DNA from: Gymnothorax reevesii
Taxonomy: Eukaryota > Chordata > Actinopteri > Anguilliformes > Muraenidae
Direction of reading: 5' to 3'
DNA length: 64,000 nucleotides
Assembly: GCA_029721435.1 (NCBI GenBank)
Contig: CM056583.1
Location: forward strand, 93,266,575 to 93,330,574
Positions 38,041-48,028 of this stretch are shown one piece after another. The stretch's first letter is position 1, and every line of letters begins with the position of its first letter. The notes below the pieces were generated by a model that did not search any database, had not been told where the DNA came from, and saw nothing but the letters and a program-made list of their open reading frames with translations. A program made the translations under genes and the position numbers.

Positions 38041-38481
38041 TTTACTAAAACCAACTGCCGCAGATAACAGAAAAGTAAAACTTACTAAAACCAACTGCCG
38101 CAGATAACAGAAAAGTAAAACTTACTAAAACCAACTGCCGCAGATAACAGAAAAGTAAAAGTTACTTAAACCTACTGCCGCAGATAACAGAAAAGTAAAA
38201 GTTACTTAAACCTACTGCCGCAGATAACAGAAAAGTAAAACTTACTAAAACCAACTGCCGCAGATAACAGAAAAGTAAAACTTACTAAAACCTACTGCCG
38301 CAGAGAACAGAAAAGTAAAAGTTACTAAAACCAACTGCCGCAGATAACAGAAAAGTAAAAGTTACTTAAACCTACTGCCGCAGATAACAGAAAAGTAAAA
38401 CTTACTAAAACCTACTGCCGCAGAGAACAGAAAAGTAAAAGTTACTAAAACCAACTGCCGCAGATAACAGAAAAGTAAAAC
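38041..38481. repeat. 40-bp minisatellite, 11 copies
   Basis: The unit begins TTACTAAAACCAACTGCCGC and continues AGATAACAGAAAAGTAAAAC. Eleven near-identical units follow one another. Shared substitutions alternate between units (CTTACTAAAACCA, GTTACTTAAACCT, GATAAC or GAGAAC), and a two-to-three unit pattern appears twice. The period is not a multiple of three and there is no open frame. Confidence 0.93.
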
Positions 38482-38578
38482 TAATACAAAAGGTAAGAAC
38501 ATAACATGCCAGGCACTTAAGACCCCTCAGCTGACTGGAATTGACAAGAAAATATGGACACCCAAAATAAAGCCTGCA
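38482..38578. other. short unassigned stretch
   Basis: This is the tail of the repeat containing the minisatellite (CTGACTGGAATTGACAAG, ATGGACACCC). No other structure was seen. Confidence 0.4.
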
Positions 38579-38807
38579 GGTCACAGTGACCTAATTTTAG
38601 CTAAACATATTGATAGCCTCATGCAAGAATGACGAAAGTGACATTTTACGAATTTTACAGGAGAGCCAAAAAAAAAACTGCCACAGCACCACCTGTTGGC
38701 TAATGCTGAACTATCTATGATAGAAGGTAGTACTTGGTAACCGACTGGGATGCCTACGGTACATTTTCATAATTCTTCACAATTTCGGAGATCATTAGCA
38801 AAATGCA

Positions 38808-39631
38808 CTTAAAGGTAACCAATCTGTTCTTTTTTGATATAATTTAATAGATATGACCAAAATAAACGAGAATAAATAAATGTTTTCTCTGAGAACGCTT
38901 GCAATCCCCTGCATATTGAATGTGAAATTAGTTTTTTGCGAACTGCAAAAACTCCCCGCGCCAATAGAAATACCTCATTAGTATTCATGAGTATGTAAAA
39001 ATAATGTCACGTGACAGCGGATGTTCGCGGTGGACACAGAAATGAAGAGAAGTTGACCAACAGCAAAGTGCCGCAGAAATATCTGACTGGTTCGGCCTGT
39101 AAAAGTGCTGCTAAAGGTCGGGGAGAAGATCGATTGACGGCCATAAATATAAATATAAATATAAAAGGCCAAAGTGATCACTGGCAAACTTCTAAAGCCA
39201 GGTTTGGGGATATTTCTGATGAAGATGTGGCCAAACTCGCTGGATACGCAAGTAAACTTGATGCCTGTTGCAAAATGCCTGATTTCCCTGTTTCCTTGCA
39301 CTTTCAGATCGTTAATGTACTTGAAGTCGTCCGATATTTGTAACTCGACATATTTATAGTACTGAATTTCTAATGCAATAACATAATTCATTTACTAGCA
39401 GTCGAATCACATGACTGATGTGACGTGAGTTTTCATGCAAATCGCTCATGCATATTAAGTAGTAGGCCAGCAGCCACAGTCACTTTTTGTAACGGTCAAG
39501 TGACTGCTTACCTTCGGAATTTATCCTTGTTAGAGGTCGAGGACGACATTAAAACTTACATGCAAATCTTTTTATAGGAAGAGACTGGCCAAAAAAAGTT
39601 GAGGATAAGGAACGAATTGGTTACCTTTAAG
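38808..39631. mobile_element. nested inverted-repeat element (824 bp)
   Basis: The left end CTTAAAGGTAACCAAT (from 38808) is followed by CTGTTC. The right end on the minus strand, from 39631, reads CTTAAAGGTAACCAAT followed by TCGTTCC. The termini are thus about 22-bp inverted repeats. A three-base TTA/TAA at each edge would suit a PIF/Harbinger-like element, but the two flanks are not a direct repeat, so the superfamily is open. The element sits wholly inside the larger inverted-repeat element and carries the 110-codon open frame. Confidence 0.6.
39011..39343 (+). CDS. unrecognised open reading frame inside the nested inverted-repeat element
   Basis: This is an open frame of about 110 codons. 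I do not recognise a family. The N-terminal third is basic (Lys/Arg-rich). The middle holds an INININI run from an AATATA-type tract. The C-terminal half (GDISDEDVAKLAGYASKLDA, with a Cys-Cys pair soon after) could be helical. The frame opens on a GTG, and its first in-frame ATG comes very late, so initiation at this position is doubtful. A perfect E-box palindrome GTCACGTGAC lies at its start. A similarly long antisense frame overlaps it. It could be a remnant of a transposase-associated protein or a chance frame. Confidence 0.2.
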   Translation: MTADVRGGHRNEEKLTNSKVPQKYLTGSACKSAAKGRGEDRLTAINININIKGQSDHWQTSKARFGDISDEDVAKLAGYASKLDACCKMPDFPVSLHFQIVNVLEVVRYL

Positions 39632-39874
39632 CCCATTTAGCTTGGACGTAGATGAAAATTTCGATCACAGCTGCACCAATGGTAAAAAGGCATTTTCACC
39701 CCTTTAGGATAGGACACTGAGACTCCAGACTTGGTCTGGAGATGGGCTAGTCTCAGTTATTCCAAAACAATCAAAAAAGTCATTTTTGAACGAAGTGTCA
39801 CTTACGCCCTTCTTGCATGAGGCCATCAATCATCGATATGTTTGCACAATTATCATGAATGGGTCACAGTGACC

Positions 39875-40049
39875 TAAATTGAACAATGCAAGTTTTTGGT
39901 AAATGCCATTAATATGCAACTACGTCATTGCTGTGAAATAATAAGATTGTGATATTTGTTTTTTTTTTTTCGCAAAAGTGAAGAAGTATTCAAGGTCATA
40001 GTGTAAAGGTCAAGGGTCAAATGTGGAATAGAGCTCGACAATGCACAGA
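39875..40049. other. AGGTCA-rich flank left of the LINE
   Basis: Three AGGTCA/GGGTCA words lie at 39993, 40007 and 40014. An unusual poly-T run is at about 39960. The matching AGGTCA-rich flank reappears at 42358-42390, which suggests that the LINE split one older sequence here. Confidence 0.5.
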
Positions 40050-42298
40050 TAAATCCAATGTATTTTATTTGTTAAGGTACTGGAGCCACTTGGGACAAGT
40101 GATCACTCTGCTGTTAATTTTGATGTTTCATGGGAAGTTAAAAAGGTGTATTCAGAGATTTTCAATTTTAGGCGAGCAAACTTTGACAGGATGCAGTCAT
40201 ATCTAAGTGAAATAAAATGGGAGACACTCCTGGACTGTGAGTCTGTAAATGAGATGTGGGAAAGATTTAAGGGGGTTTTACTTGAATGACAATGCAGATT
40301 CATTCCAAAGGTGTCCAAAAGTTTGCTGAAAAAGCAGAATCCTCCGTGGATGACTAGTAATATTTGTCGGATTTTGAGGGAAAAGAGGAATCTTTATAAG
40401 ATGTACATGAAGGATAACAATGAGAACACTAAGGCTGAAAACTGTAAAATGTTGGCTGTGGTCAAAAAAGAGCTGAGGAATGCTAGAAGACTGTATGAAA
40501 GACAAATTGCAGAGGGGGCAAAAACTAAAGCTTCTTTCAGTACTGTAGCAGAAAAAGGAAAGTTAAAGAGCAGGTTAAGTGCATAAAGATAAAAAATGGA
40601 TCGCTGCTATATAACAAGGATATTGCGGATGCCTTAAACAGTTACCTTGTTGAGAATTTTACCTCAGAGCGGGTTTTTATTTGGCCAGAGGCCATGTCCA
40701 ATTCTAAAGATTATTTAGCGGAAATTGAGGTTTGGGACAACAAAGTACTAGACAAGTTGCATAAAATAAAGGCAGATAAGGCGGCGGGTCCTGATGGCTT
40801 ATATCTTAGAGTGCTCCGGGAAGTTGGTGAGATCATCTTTAAGCCGCCACCTGTTTCTTTAGAAACAGGAGAAATACCAAGTTATTGGAAACAGGGCAAT
40901 ATAATACCAATATATAAGAAAGGGGACCATACTGAGCCAGGAAATTACAGGCCAGTCAGTTTAACTTGCATTGCGTGCAAAATATTGGCATCTATCATAA
41001 AAGATGAGCTGGACTTATTTCTTGAATGTAACAGTATCTTGAGGGATAGCCAACATGGTTTTCGGAAGGGAAGGTCATGCCTAACAAACCCTCTGGAATT
41101 TTTTGAAGAGGCCACCAAGACTTATGACCAGAGCAGGGCTTAGGACATCATATACTTGGATTTTCAGAAAGCATTTTATACAGTACTGCATAAGAGACTC
41201 ATTTTTAAAATGAGCTCCATTGGAGTTACAGGAGGTATTCTGGAGTGGATTCAAAACTGGTGACAGGACAGAACACAAAGAGTGGTGGTCAGTGGTATCT
41301 TATCTGAGCTAGGTATGGTGGGGAGTGCCGTCCCCCAGGGATCAGTGTTGGGACCCCTGCTGTTCTTCATCTACATTAAAGACCTTGATAGGAATATTGA
41401 GAGCAGATTAGTTAAATTATACTGAATTGGGGGGTTTGGCAAATAGTTTAGAGTCTACTAAAGTGATTCAGGATGATTTGGATAGATCCAGAATTGGGCA
41501 GAAAGGTGGCAAATGAAATTTAATGTAGCGAAATGTAAAGTTGTACATGTAGGTAATAAAAAGATTCGACAGGATTACTTCATGGGAGGTTTAAAACTGC
41601 AATGTGCTGCACACGAGAACGATCTGGGAGTGATTGTTGACCAAACCCTCAAAGGCTCAAGCCATTATGCCGTAGCAGTTAAAAAAGCCAATCGGATGCT
41701 GGGATACATTGCCAAAAGTATTGAGTACAAATCTATGGAGGTCATGTTTATTTTGTACTACACATTCGTCAGTCCACATCTGGAGTATTGTGAACAGTTC
41801 TGGGGACCATACTTTAAGAAAGATATTAAGGCTTTAGACAAAGTTCAGAGAAGAGCCACTAAGTTAATTCCAGTCATAAAAGATGAAAGCTATGAGAAGA
41901 GGCTGAAGATCTTTAATCTCTTTAGTCTAAGGAAAAGAGGACTAAGGGGTGATCTGATTGAGGGGTGTAAATATGTTAAAGGGACTAACGAAGTACATTA
42001 TGTAGGATTCCTTCGACCAAGTGTTGTTCGTAGAACTCGGGGTCACAAATGGAAGGGGACGCTGATATTCGGAAATATTTCTTCACCCTAAGAGTAATTT
42101 CGATGTGGAATAGCTTGCCTGACCATATTGTTGAGGCAGAGGTCTTGGGGGTTTTCAAGACCAGGCTTGATTTAAATGTAGATACCATTGAGTCATTGAG
42201 TATATGAAGGGATATATTCACAATAGTGTAAAGAAACTGGCGAGCGTAGTTGGGCTGAACGGCCTGTTCTCGCCATTTATGTTATGTTATGTTATATG
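40050..42298 (+). mobile_element. 5'-truncated CR1-like LINE with ATGTT-type tail
   Basis: This non-LTR retrotransposon copy starts inside its endonuclease domain and runs through reverse transcriptase to a 3' end with the phrase GCTGAACGGCCTGTTCTCGC. A short tandem tail (TTATGTTATGTTATGTTA, 42277-42298) takes the place of poly(A), as is normal in the CR1/L2 group. The left edge is approximate because no target duplication is expected or visible. It lies within AGGTCA-rich older repeat sequence. Confidence 0.88.
40078..42205 (+). pseudogene. decayed endonuclease-reverse transcriptase ORF of the CR1-like LINE
   Basis: Read in pieces, the order is as follows. The endonuclease C-terminus has PLGTSDHSAVNF (the conserved SDH) at 40085-40130. 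A linker rich in Lys/Arg spans 40311-40586. The reverse transcriptase then shows AAGPDGL, GNYRPVSLT and SQHGFRKGRSC in the 149-codon segment 40694-41143, followed by LDFQKAF and VPQGSVLGPLLF near 41155-41370. The C-terminal region 41513-42091 has MKFNVAKCKVVHVG, HLEYCEQFWGP and VQRRATKLIP. Several stops interrupt it (for example at 40288 and 41141). The catalytic Ala-Asp-Asp segment expected at about 41415-41430 is lost in a short deletion. The copy cannot make an active enzyme. Confidence 0.9.
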
Positions 42299-43149
42299 TG
42301 TGGCCTGACACTCCTGCTATTATTAATTGTTGAGAAACAGCCCGCACAAAATTTCCAAGGTCAAAGTCACTGAATCGAGCTCAAAGGTCAAATCCTGATA
42401 GAAGTAGACCATTGCACAACTATAGCCCACAGTCCTAAGGTCTGATTATTATTAGGATTTAAATATTAATAGCTACTGAGTACTGGCCACAGCAGCCGGT
42501 GCGGTAGATAACGGTTAACCTTGAAACACTTGCGCTCTAAAACACACGGAATGCCCTCACTCTCCCACAATGCTCCTCTGACGTGCTGTGGAGGAGGGAG
42601 TGCCCTGCACAGCATCTGAGAGGAAGAAAGCAGGTTTCAGCCGATTCACTACCAGCTGTTTCATCAGGCCGTTTTAGCGGAAGCATCTGTGTGTTTCTCC
42701 GCTTCCTTAATTTCACTGATGGCTTTATTTCCTGTTACGTCTCCTTCTGCTAACCAGTTGCCCTTTCAACCCCCCCCCCCCCCATTCCTCCCCTCAACTG
42801 GTGCCCCCCGCCACCTCAAATTAGGTTTCTACTTGGCTCATTCTCTGCAGCCAAAACACAACACGCTCCCCCCCACCCCCCCACTGGGGATTCAGACATT
42901 AAATCCAACAGACATTCAGCAAGGAACCATCTCGGCGAGAAAACCTGTTCAAATCAATCTAATGAAACATGAATAGCATTCTAAAGGAAGACTCTTATCT
43001 CTCTCAATAAAGAATGATGATATCAGAAAAGACAACAGAATGGAATCCAGACACTAACCATCGCCTTGGCTTGTCCTGGCCGGGGGTTCTACCTGAAGTC
43101 GTAAATTACACACGGCCTCAACTTTATTGAACGCAGCAAGCTATTTTAT
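42299..43149. other. intergenic stretch, no gene recognised
   Basis: The first 120 bases continue the AGGTCA-rich repeat cut by the LINE. Beyond 42480 the sequence looks single-copy, with poly-C runs at about 42770 and 42868. A 95-codon plus-strand frame (42689-42976) is proline-rich only because of the C tracts. Confidence 0.5.
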
Positions 43150-43587
43150 ATGAAAATTTTCGAGTGCTTTTTTTCTAAATCAACCCGAAAGCAGGAGATC
43201 CTTCAGATGAATACATTTAATGTGAAACTGAAGTGCATTCCAGCAGGGCACAAGCAATCCTGTAATACCCCAGCCAAGAAAAGTGACAAGCTTACGCAAG
43301 ACGATTCGGGAAACAGTTTTTTACTTCATTCAAAACCCCTCAAAGAATCACGCACCGTTTCACTTGACAAAGACGGAGTAAAATTCATATTTGTCATCGC
43401 AATTCAGAGAGAGCAACAAACCTATCCTATCATTGTAGGTAAAAAACAGACTTTTGCATTCAATCTGAACAGATGTCTACAGTGGCTAGTGAGATGGGCT
43501 GTGCTTCTTTCTCCAGTGGCATCACACCGGCCCTCGTCATGTTCACATTACCAGGCTGAAGACTCTGAATGCGATTCCTTAATGTGA
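43150..43587 (+). CDS. unrecognised 145-codon open reading frame
   Basis: This is the longest non-repetitive open frame outside mobile elements. It begins at an ATG in an A/T-rich context and ends at TGA. The product would be basic, Ser/Lys-rich, with one short hydrophobic stretch (KFIFVIAI, about residues 78-85) and a Cys/Trp-containing C-terminus. I see no domain, no signal peptide and no flanking splice structure I would trust. In a eukaryotic window of this size a frame of this length can occur by chance. It could equally be part of an exon. Function is unknown. Confidence 0.2.
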   Translation: MKIFECFFSKSTRKQEILQMNTFNVKLKCIPAGHKQSCNTPAKKSDKLTQDDSGNSFLLHSKPLKESRTVSLDKDGVKFIFVIAIQREQQTYPIIVGKKQTFAFNLNRCLQWLVRWAVLLSPVASHRPSSCSHYQAEDSECDSLM

Positions 43588-43734
43588 CACAGATCTGATG
43601 CTTACAGGGCTGTGCGGACATAAAAGTCTGACCTGATATCTGATCCTCAAATCAGAATTGAGCCATTTTAATTTGAGGTCCAAGATCAGATACAAATCTG
43701 AGACGTCTTTATGCGACATGAGAGCGGTCACCCA
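43588..43734. other. transposon-end-like sequence before the 47-bp array
   Basis: It reads ACAGGGCTGTGCGGACATAA, then CTGATATCTGATCC, CTCAAATCAGAATTGAGCC and CCAAGATCAGATACAAATC. Repeated and inverted CTGATNT/ATCAGAT words resemble the sub-terminal region of a DNA transposon. CAAATCTGATTTGAGC reappears after the array near 45701, so the minisatellite may lie inside one element. Confidence 0.35.
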
Positions 43735-45421
43735 TGCAGCTATCTGCCTGAACACATTCGCTGAGCACTATTAAAAACATAAAGCTATCTACCTGTGCAC
43801 ATACACTGAGCACTGTTAAAAACATAAAAAGCTATCTGTCTGTACACATGCTCTGAGCACTTTTAAAAACATGTAGCTATCTGCTTGAACACATGCGCTG
43901 AGCACTGTTAAAAACATAAAAAGCTATCTGCCTGAACAAATGCGCCGAACACTGTTAAAAACATAAAAGGCTGTCTGCCTGAACACATGCGCCGAACACT
44001 GTTAAAAACATAAAAAGCTATCTGCCTGAAAACATGCGCCAAGCACTGTTAAAAACATAAAAAGCTATCTGCCTGAACACATGCGCCAAACACTGTTAAA
44101 AACATATAAAGCTATCTGCCTGAACACATGCACCAAACACTGTTAAAAACATAAAAAGCTATCTGCCTGAACACATGCGCCGAACACTGTTAAAAACATA
44201 TAAAGCTATCTGCCTGAACACATGCGCCGAACACTGTTAAAAGCATAAAAAGCTATCTGCCTGAACAAATGCGCCGAACACTGTTAAAAACATAAAAAGC
44301 TATCTGCCTGAACACATGCGCCGAACACTGTTAAAAACATATAAAGCTATCTGCCTGAACACATGCGCCGAGCACTGTTAGAAACATATAAAGCTATCTG
44401 CCTGAACACATGCGCCGAGCACTGTTAGAAACATATAAAGCTATCTGCCTGGACACATGCGCCAAGCACTGTTAGAAACATATAAAGCTATCTGCCTGAA
44501 CACATGCGCCGAGCACTGTTAGAAACATATAAAGCTATCTGCCTGAACACATGCGCCGAACACTGTTAAAAACATAAAAAGCTATCTGCCTGAACACATG
44601 CGCCGAACACTGTTAAAAGCATAAAAAGCTATCTGCCTGAACAAATGCGCCGAACACTGTTAAAAACATAAAAAGCTATCTGCCTGAACACATGCGCCGA
44701 ACACTGTTAAAAACATATAAAGCTATCTGCCTGAACACATGCGCCGAGCACTGTTAGAAACATATAAAGCTATCTGCCTGAACACATGCGCCGAGCACTG
44801 TTAGAAACATATAAAGCTATCTGCCTGAACACATGCGCCGAGCACTGTTAGAAACATATAAAGCTATCTGCCTGAACACATGCGCCGAACACTGTTAGAA
44901 ACATATAAAGCTATCTGCCTGAACACATGCGCCGAACACTGTTAAAAACATAAAAAGCTATCTGCCTGAACACATGCGCCGAGCACTGTTAGAAACATAT
45001 AAAGCTATCTGCCTGAACACATGCGCCGAGCACTGTTAGAAACATATAAAGCTATCTGCCTGAACACATGCGCCGAACACTGTTAGAAACATATAAAGCT
45101 ATCTGCCTGAACACATGCGCCGAGCACTGTTAGAAACATATAAAGCTATCTGCCTGAACACATGCGCCGAACACTGTTAGAAACATATAAAGCTATCTGC
45201 CTGAACACATGCGCCGAGCACTGTTAGAAACATATAAAGCTATCTGCCTGAACACATGCGCCGAACACTGTTAGAAACATATAAAGCTATCTGCCTGAAC
45301 ACATGCGCCGAGCACTGTTAGAAACATATAAAGCTATCTGCCTGAACACATGCGCCGCACACTGTTAGAAACATATAAAGCTATCTGCCTGAACACATGC
45401 GCCACTGTTAAAAACATAAAA
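43735..45421. repeat. 47-bp minisatellite, about 36 copies
   Basis: The unit begins GCTATCTGCCTGAACACATG, continues CGCCGAACACTGTTA, and ends with either AAAACATAAAAA or GAAACATATAAA. The first four or five units are the most diverged (TTCGCTGAGC, TACACTGAGC). The rest are nearly uniform, apart from alternation of CGAAC/CGAGC and the two A/T endings. The variant TTAAAAGCATAAAA occurs twice, 376 bp (8 units) apart, near 44237 and 44613, showing an eight-unit block duplication. The period is not a multiple of three and the array is not coding. Confidence 0.95.
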
Positions 45422-46692
45422 ATCTTTACTTCTGGCTTTTCTTGCCTTGTCAACCTTATCAAGTCCAGCTGACGACCAGAGCAAAATCCCATTCATACAT
45501 TCACTACAAGTTCTTTCATTTTCTCAGTCTGAATCATGCTTTAATACCATTAGTGTTCTCACAAATTTGACTTTTTTTGTTGTCTTTGACCTAGATGAAT
45601 CATGCAAAGACAAATCTAAGTGTGCATGCCTGTTGTTTCGGAGGACTGATGCGTTCCCATTACAAACAGAAATTATAAATATGTTCTGCCAAGATAGGCA
45701 AATCTGATTTGAGCGAAAAATCAGCATTGAACAACAAGGCTTGAGATGTGAATGTAACATTTTCTGGAATCTTTTGTCCAATGAACGAGCAGCGACAGCA
45801 CTATGTCTTTGAAAGGCGCAACTCGCACCGCTGCTATGATCTGGAAAAACCCAGCATGTCCCTTTTGGTGTAAATTGAGTTTGACCCTTTTTTGCATTTA
45901 GTAGGTTTGTAATTAGACTGATTGAGGTGAAAAACAATTATTACAGTCAAAACACTGGCCATTGTTGTTTTTTGAAAAAGTGGAATAAGGCTTGTTTTCT
46001 TTTTGTTTGTTTGGAACACAATGTTTTCTTCAGTACCGAGCAATTTGCTCCCAGTTCACCAGAGACCTCCACCGTCGGTGCAATAAGCAGGTTCTCAGTT
46101 TTGTTATTCTCGCCGTCATCGGTCTCCTTCGGCCCAGAATACAGAACACCGCAGGTGAGTGAGCACCAGACACAGGAAGTGGTGATCCTCGAACCTGGCT
46201 AAGGCCACAGGGCTGATCCTGTGTGTGGACTGAGCTCCTCTCCTGTTTTCGGGGGGCTTGTGGGAAAATGCAGGCCCGAGGGTTTCTAGAGAGAGTTCTA
46301 ATCTCTCGCTCTGCCCTTGGCCTCCGATAACTTCCTTCATTGACTGAGGTAACTCCGGCTCGATTAACATTCCAAAAGGGTGAGACTCAAAATGTCATTT
46401 TCTCACTTTCTCTCCATCAACGTTTGATATATCCGTGTGGGAAAGAATCATTAGATACACTGTGCAGTTTTTCTGCCGAGCTGAGCTCCCAATCTCAGGT
46501 TCCTGATGTAGAAATGTGTCATCAGCGCCCTTCAGGCTAGCGAAGTGAAACGGATTTGAACGCCTGTTCTACTTTCACCGACTCCGTGGAGGGGCAGACC
46601 ACTGTGCTTAATTCAGTATGTCAGGGATCCAGTGCATGCCGCAGCTCATCTTCTGCGCTCTCACTGAGAGAGACGATAATGTCATCCGGGTT
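45422..46692. other. apparently single-copy stretch, no gene assigned
   Basis: Short overlapping open frames occur on both strands (up to 137 codons antisense at 45524-45937), but none resembles a known protein. A good splice-donor-like CAGGTGAGTG occurs near 46152, which alone does not establish an exon. Base composition is more even than in the surroundings, so this is one of the few places where part of a host gene could hide. Confidence 0.4.
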
Positions 46693-46814
46693 CCTACACA
46701 CACACACGCACACACACACACACACACACACACGCATGCTCACATACACACGCACACTCACTTACAAATGCATTCACACACACACACCCACGCACAATCG
46801 CATACACACACGCT

Positions 46815-46851
<37 letters not shown>

Positions 46852-47026
46852 AATCAAGTACAAATGCATTCACGCACACTCACACATACTCACAAGTACA
46901 ACTGCATTCACATACACCCCCACACATACATTCACGTACAAATGCATTCATGCAGGTACACATTCACAAGTTCAAATGCATTTACACACACACACACACA
47001 CACATACAGGCACATACAAATGCATT

Positions 47027-47057
<31 letters not shown>

Positions 47058-47328
47058 GAACAAATGCATTCACATGCACACACACACACACATACAGGCA
47101 CGTACAAATGCATTCATACACACGCACACACACACACACACACACGTACAAATGCATTCACATGCACACACACACACACACACACATACACATACAGGCA
47201 CGCGCAAATGCATTCATACACACACACACACACACACACACGTACAAATGCATTCACATGCACACACACACACACACACACACACATACAGGCACGTACA
47301 AATGCATTCACGGCCACACACGCTGCAC
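46693..47328. repeat. compound (CA)n array with interspersed ACAAATGCATTCA units
   Basis: (CA)n tracts of 10-30 bp alternate with a short fixed block, usually GGCACGTACAAATGCATTCA or TACAAATGCATTCACA. The CAAATGCATT word appears about a dozen times (for example near 46767, 46861, 47017, 47108, 47207 and 47298). The long His/Thr-rich open frames here (up to 359 codons on plus, Cys/Val-rich on minus) come from the dinucleotide repeat, which has no stops. They should not be taken as genes. Confidence 0.93.
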
Positions 47329-47734
47329 GCATGCATGCACCCAAACATCCACAAACACGCTTCACTTTCAGATGCAGAGATGAATGTGCTCTCCCTCTGT
47401 TCATTACCTCTCCCTGTCCGCTCTGTTTGTTCACAAATCGTTTGTAGACCTGTGGAGATCAGGACTATAAAGCAGACGAGCCGATGTTCAGACAGCGTAT
47501 GGTCAATAGCGGCTCCGATCTCCAGAAATCTTGTTGGTGGCACGCTGCTTTTATCTGGGCGGTTTGTGGCAGGCAGCTCCACACAGGGAACTGTAAGGTG
47601 GCGGAGATCGCCTGGCTCTCATACTCTGTCACCGTTTATCTCAGATTATGAAGGCGTATGTCATCACCAGGGGCAGTGCAGTGTGGCTGTGCAGTGAGGA
47701 AGCACTGATGCCTCCAGGTGAGAAGGCTGTGGGC
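47329..47734. other. unassigned stretch
   Basis: It follows the (CA)n array. A frame from the array reads through it to 47697, and shorter frames exist on both strands. No motif, repeat or RNA gene was recognised. Confidence 0.4.
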
Positions 47735-48005
47735 TGGCGTCTGGCCCGGTATTTTCTGTGTGGAGCCTGGATGGTCTCCCTGTGTTTGTGTGGGTTTCCC
47801 CCGGATACTGTTTCTCCCCGCAGCACAGGGACGTGCTTCTTCGGCTGATGGGAAAAGCCCTGTCTGTGTGAGTGAATGGTCTGTGCGCCCTGCAGACTAG
47901 AGAAATGTCCTGGGGACATAGTGGCCCCTTGTCCACTGAATGCTGGGATGAGAGCCCTCCGACCCTGACAACAAAGATGTGGGTTTGAAAATGGATGAAT
48001 GGATC
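47735..48005 (+). mobile_element. degenerate SINE-like repeat with GAAAATGGATG-type tail
   Basis: The sequence follows the order of a repeat I recall as very abundant in ray-finned fishes. It starts GGATGGTCTCCCTGTGTTTG, then GGGTTTCCCCCGGATACTG, TTTCTCCCCGCAGCACAGGG, GTGTGAGTGAATGG, TGTGCGCCCTGCAG, ATGCTGGGATGAGAG and CGACCCTGACAA. It ends GAAAATGGATGAATGGATC. The matches are diverged, so the copy is old. The splice-acceptor-like CCCCGCAG at about 47816 is part of this repeat. Confidence 0.55.
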
Positions 48006-48028
48006 AAATCAACGTCCAGTTTATTAGG

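Larger units (their letters stand above)
38579..39874. mobile_element. candidate DNA element with imperfect 70-100 bp terminal inverted repeats
   Basis: The left end reads GGTCACAGTGACC (38579-38591), then AAACATATTGAT, then GCCTCATGCAAGAA and AAGTGACA. The right end, read on the minus strand from 39874, gives GGTCACTGTGACC, AAACATATCGAT, GGCCTCATGCAAGAAGGGCG and AAGTGACA in the same order. The two arms therefore form a long imperfect inverted repeat. The 1.3-kb interior carries no transposase and holds a second inverted-repeat element. No target-site duplication was identified with confidence. AGGTCA-like words continue at 39993-40019 and resume beyond the LINE at 42358-42390, so the ancestral element may be larger. 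Confidence 0.6.

Noticed and set aside
37814..38094. Overlapping frames on both strands, one hydrophobic
   Set aside because: They come from a purine-rich tract and the start of the 40-bp repeat. The hydrophobic peptide is only the complement of an Arg/Glu-rich frame.
42689..42976. Proline-rich 95-codon frame
   Set aside because: Prolines come from poly-C runs, and no domain or splice context is visible.
43735..45421. CRISPR-like repeat-spacer pattern in the 47-bp array
   Set aside because: The whole 47-bp unit is conserved, with no unique spacers.
46140..46165. Exon end marked by CAGGTGAGTG
   Set aside because: A donor-like word alone is common. No matching acceptor or conserved coding frame was seen.
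46556..47697. Open frames of 199-359 codons rich in His and Thr, and Cys/Val-rich frames on the other strand
   Set aside because: They arise because (CA)n has no stop codons in any frame. The reading frames overlap in all phases and follow the microsatellite exactly.
47808..47830. Splice acceptor (pyrimidine tract and CCCCGCAG)
   Set aside because: This string is part of the SINE-like repeat consensus and so is not evidence of an exon.
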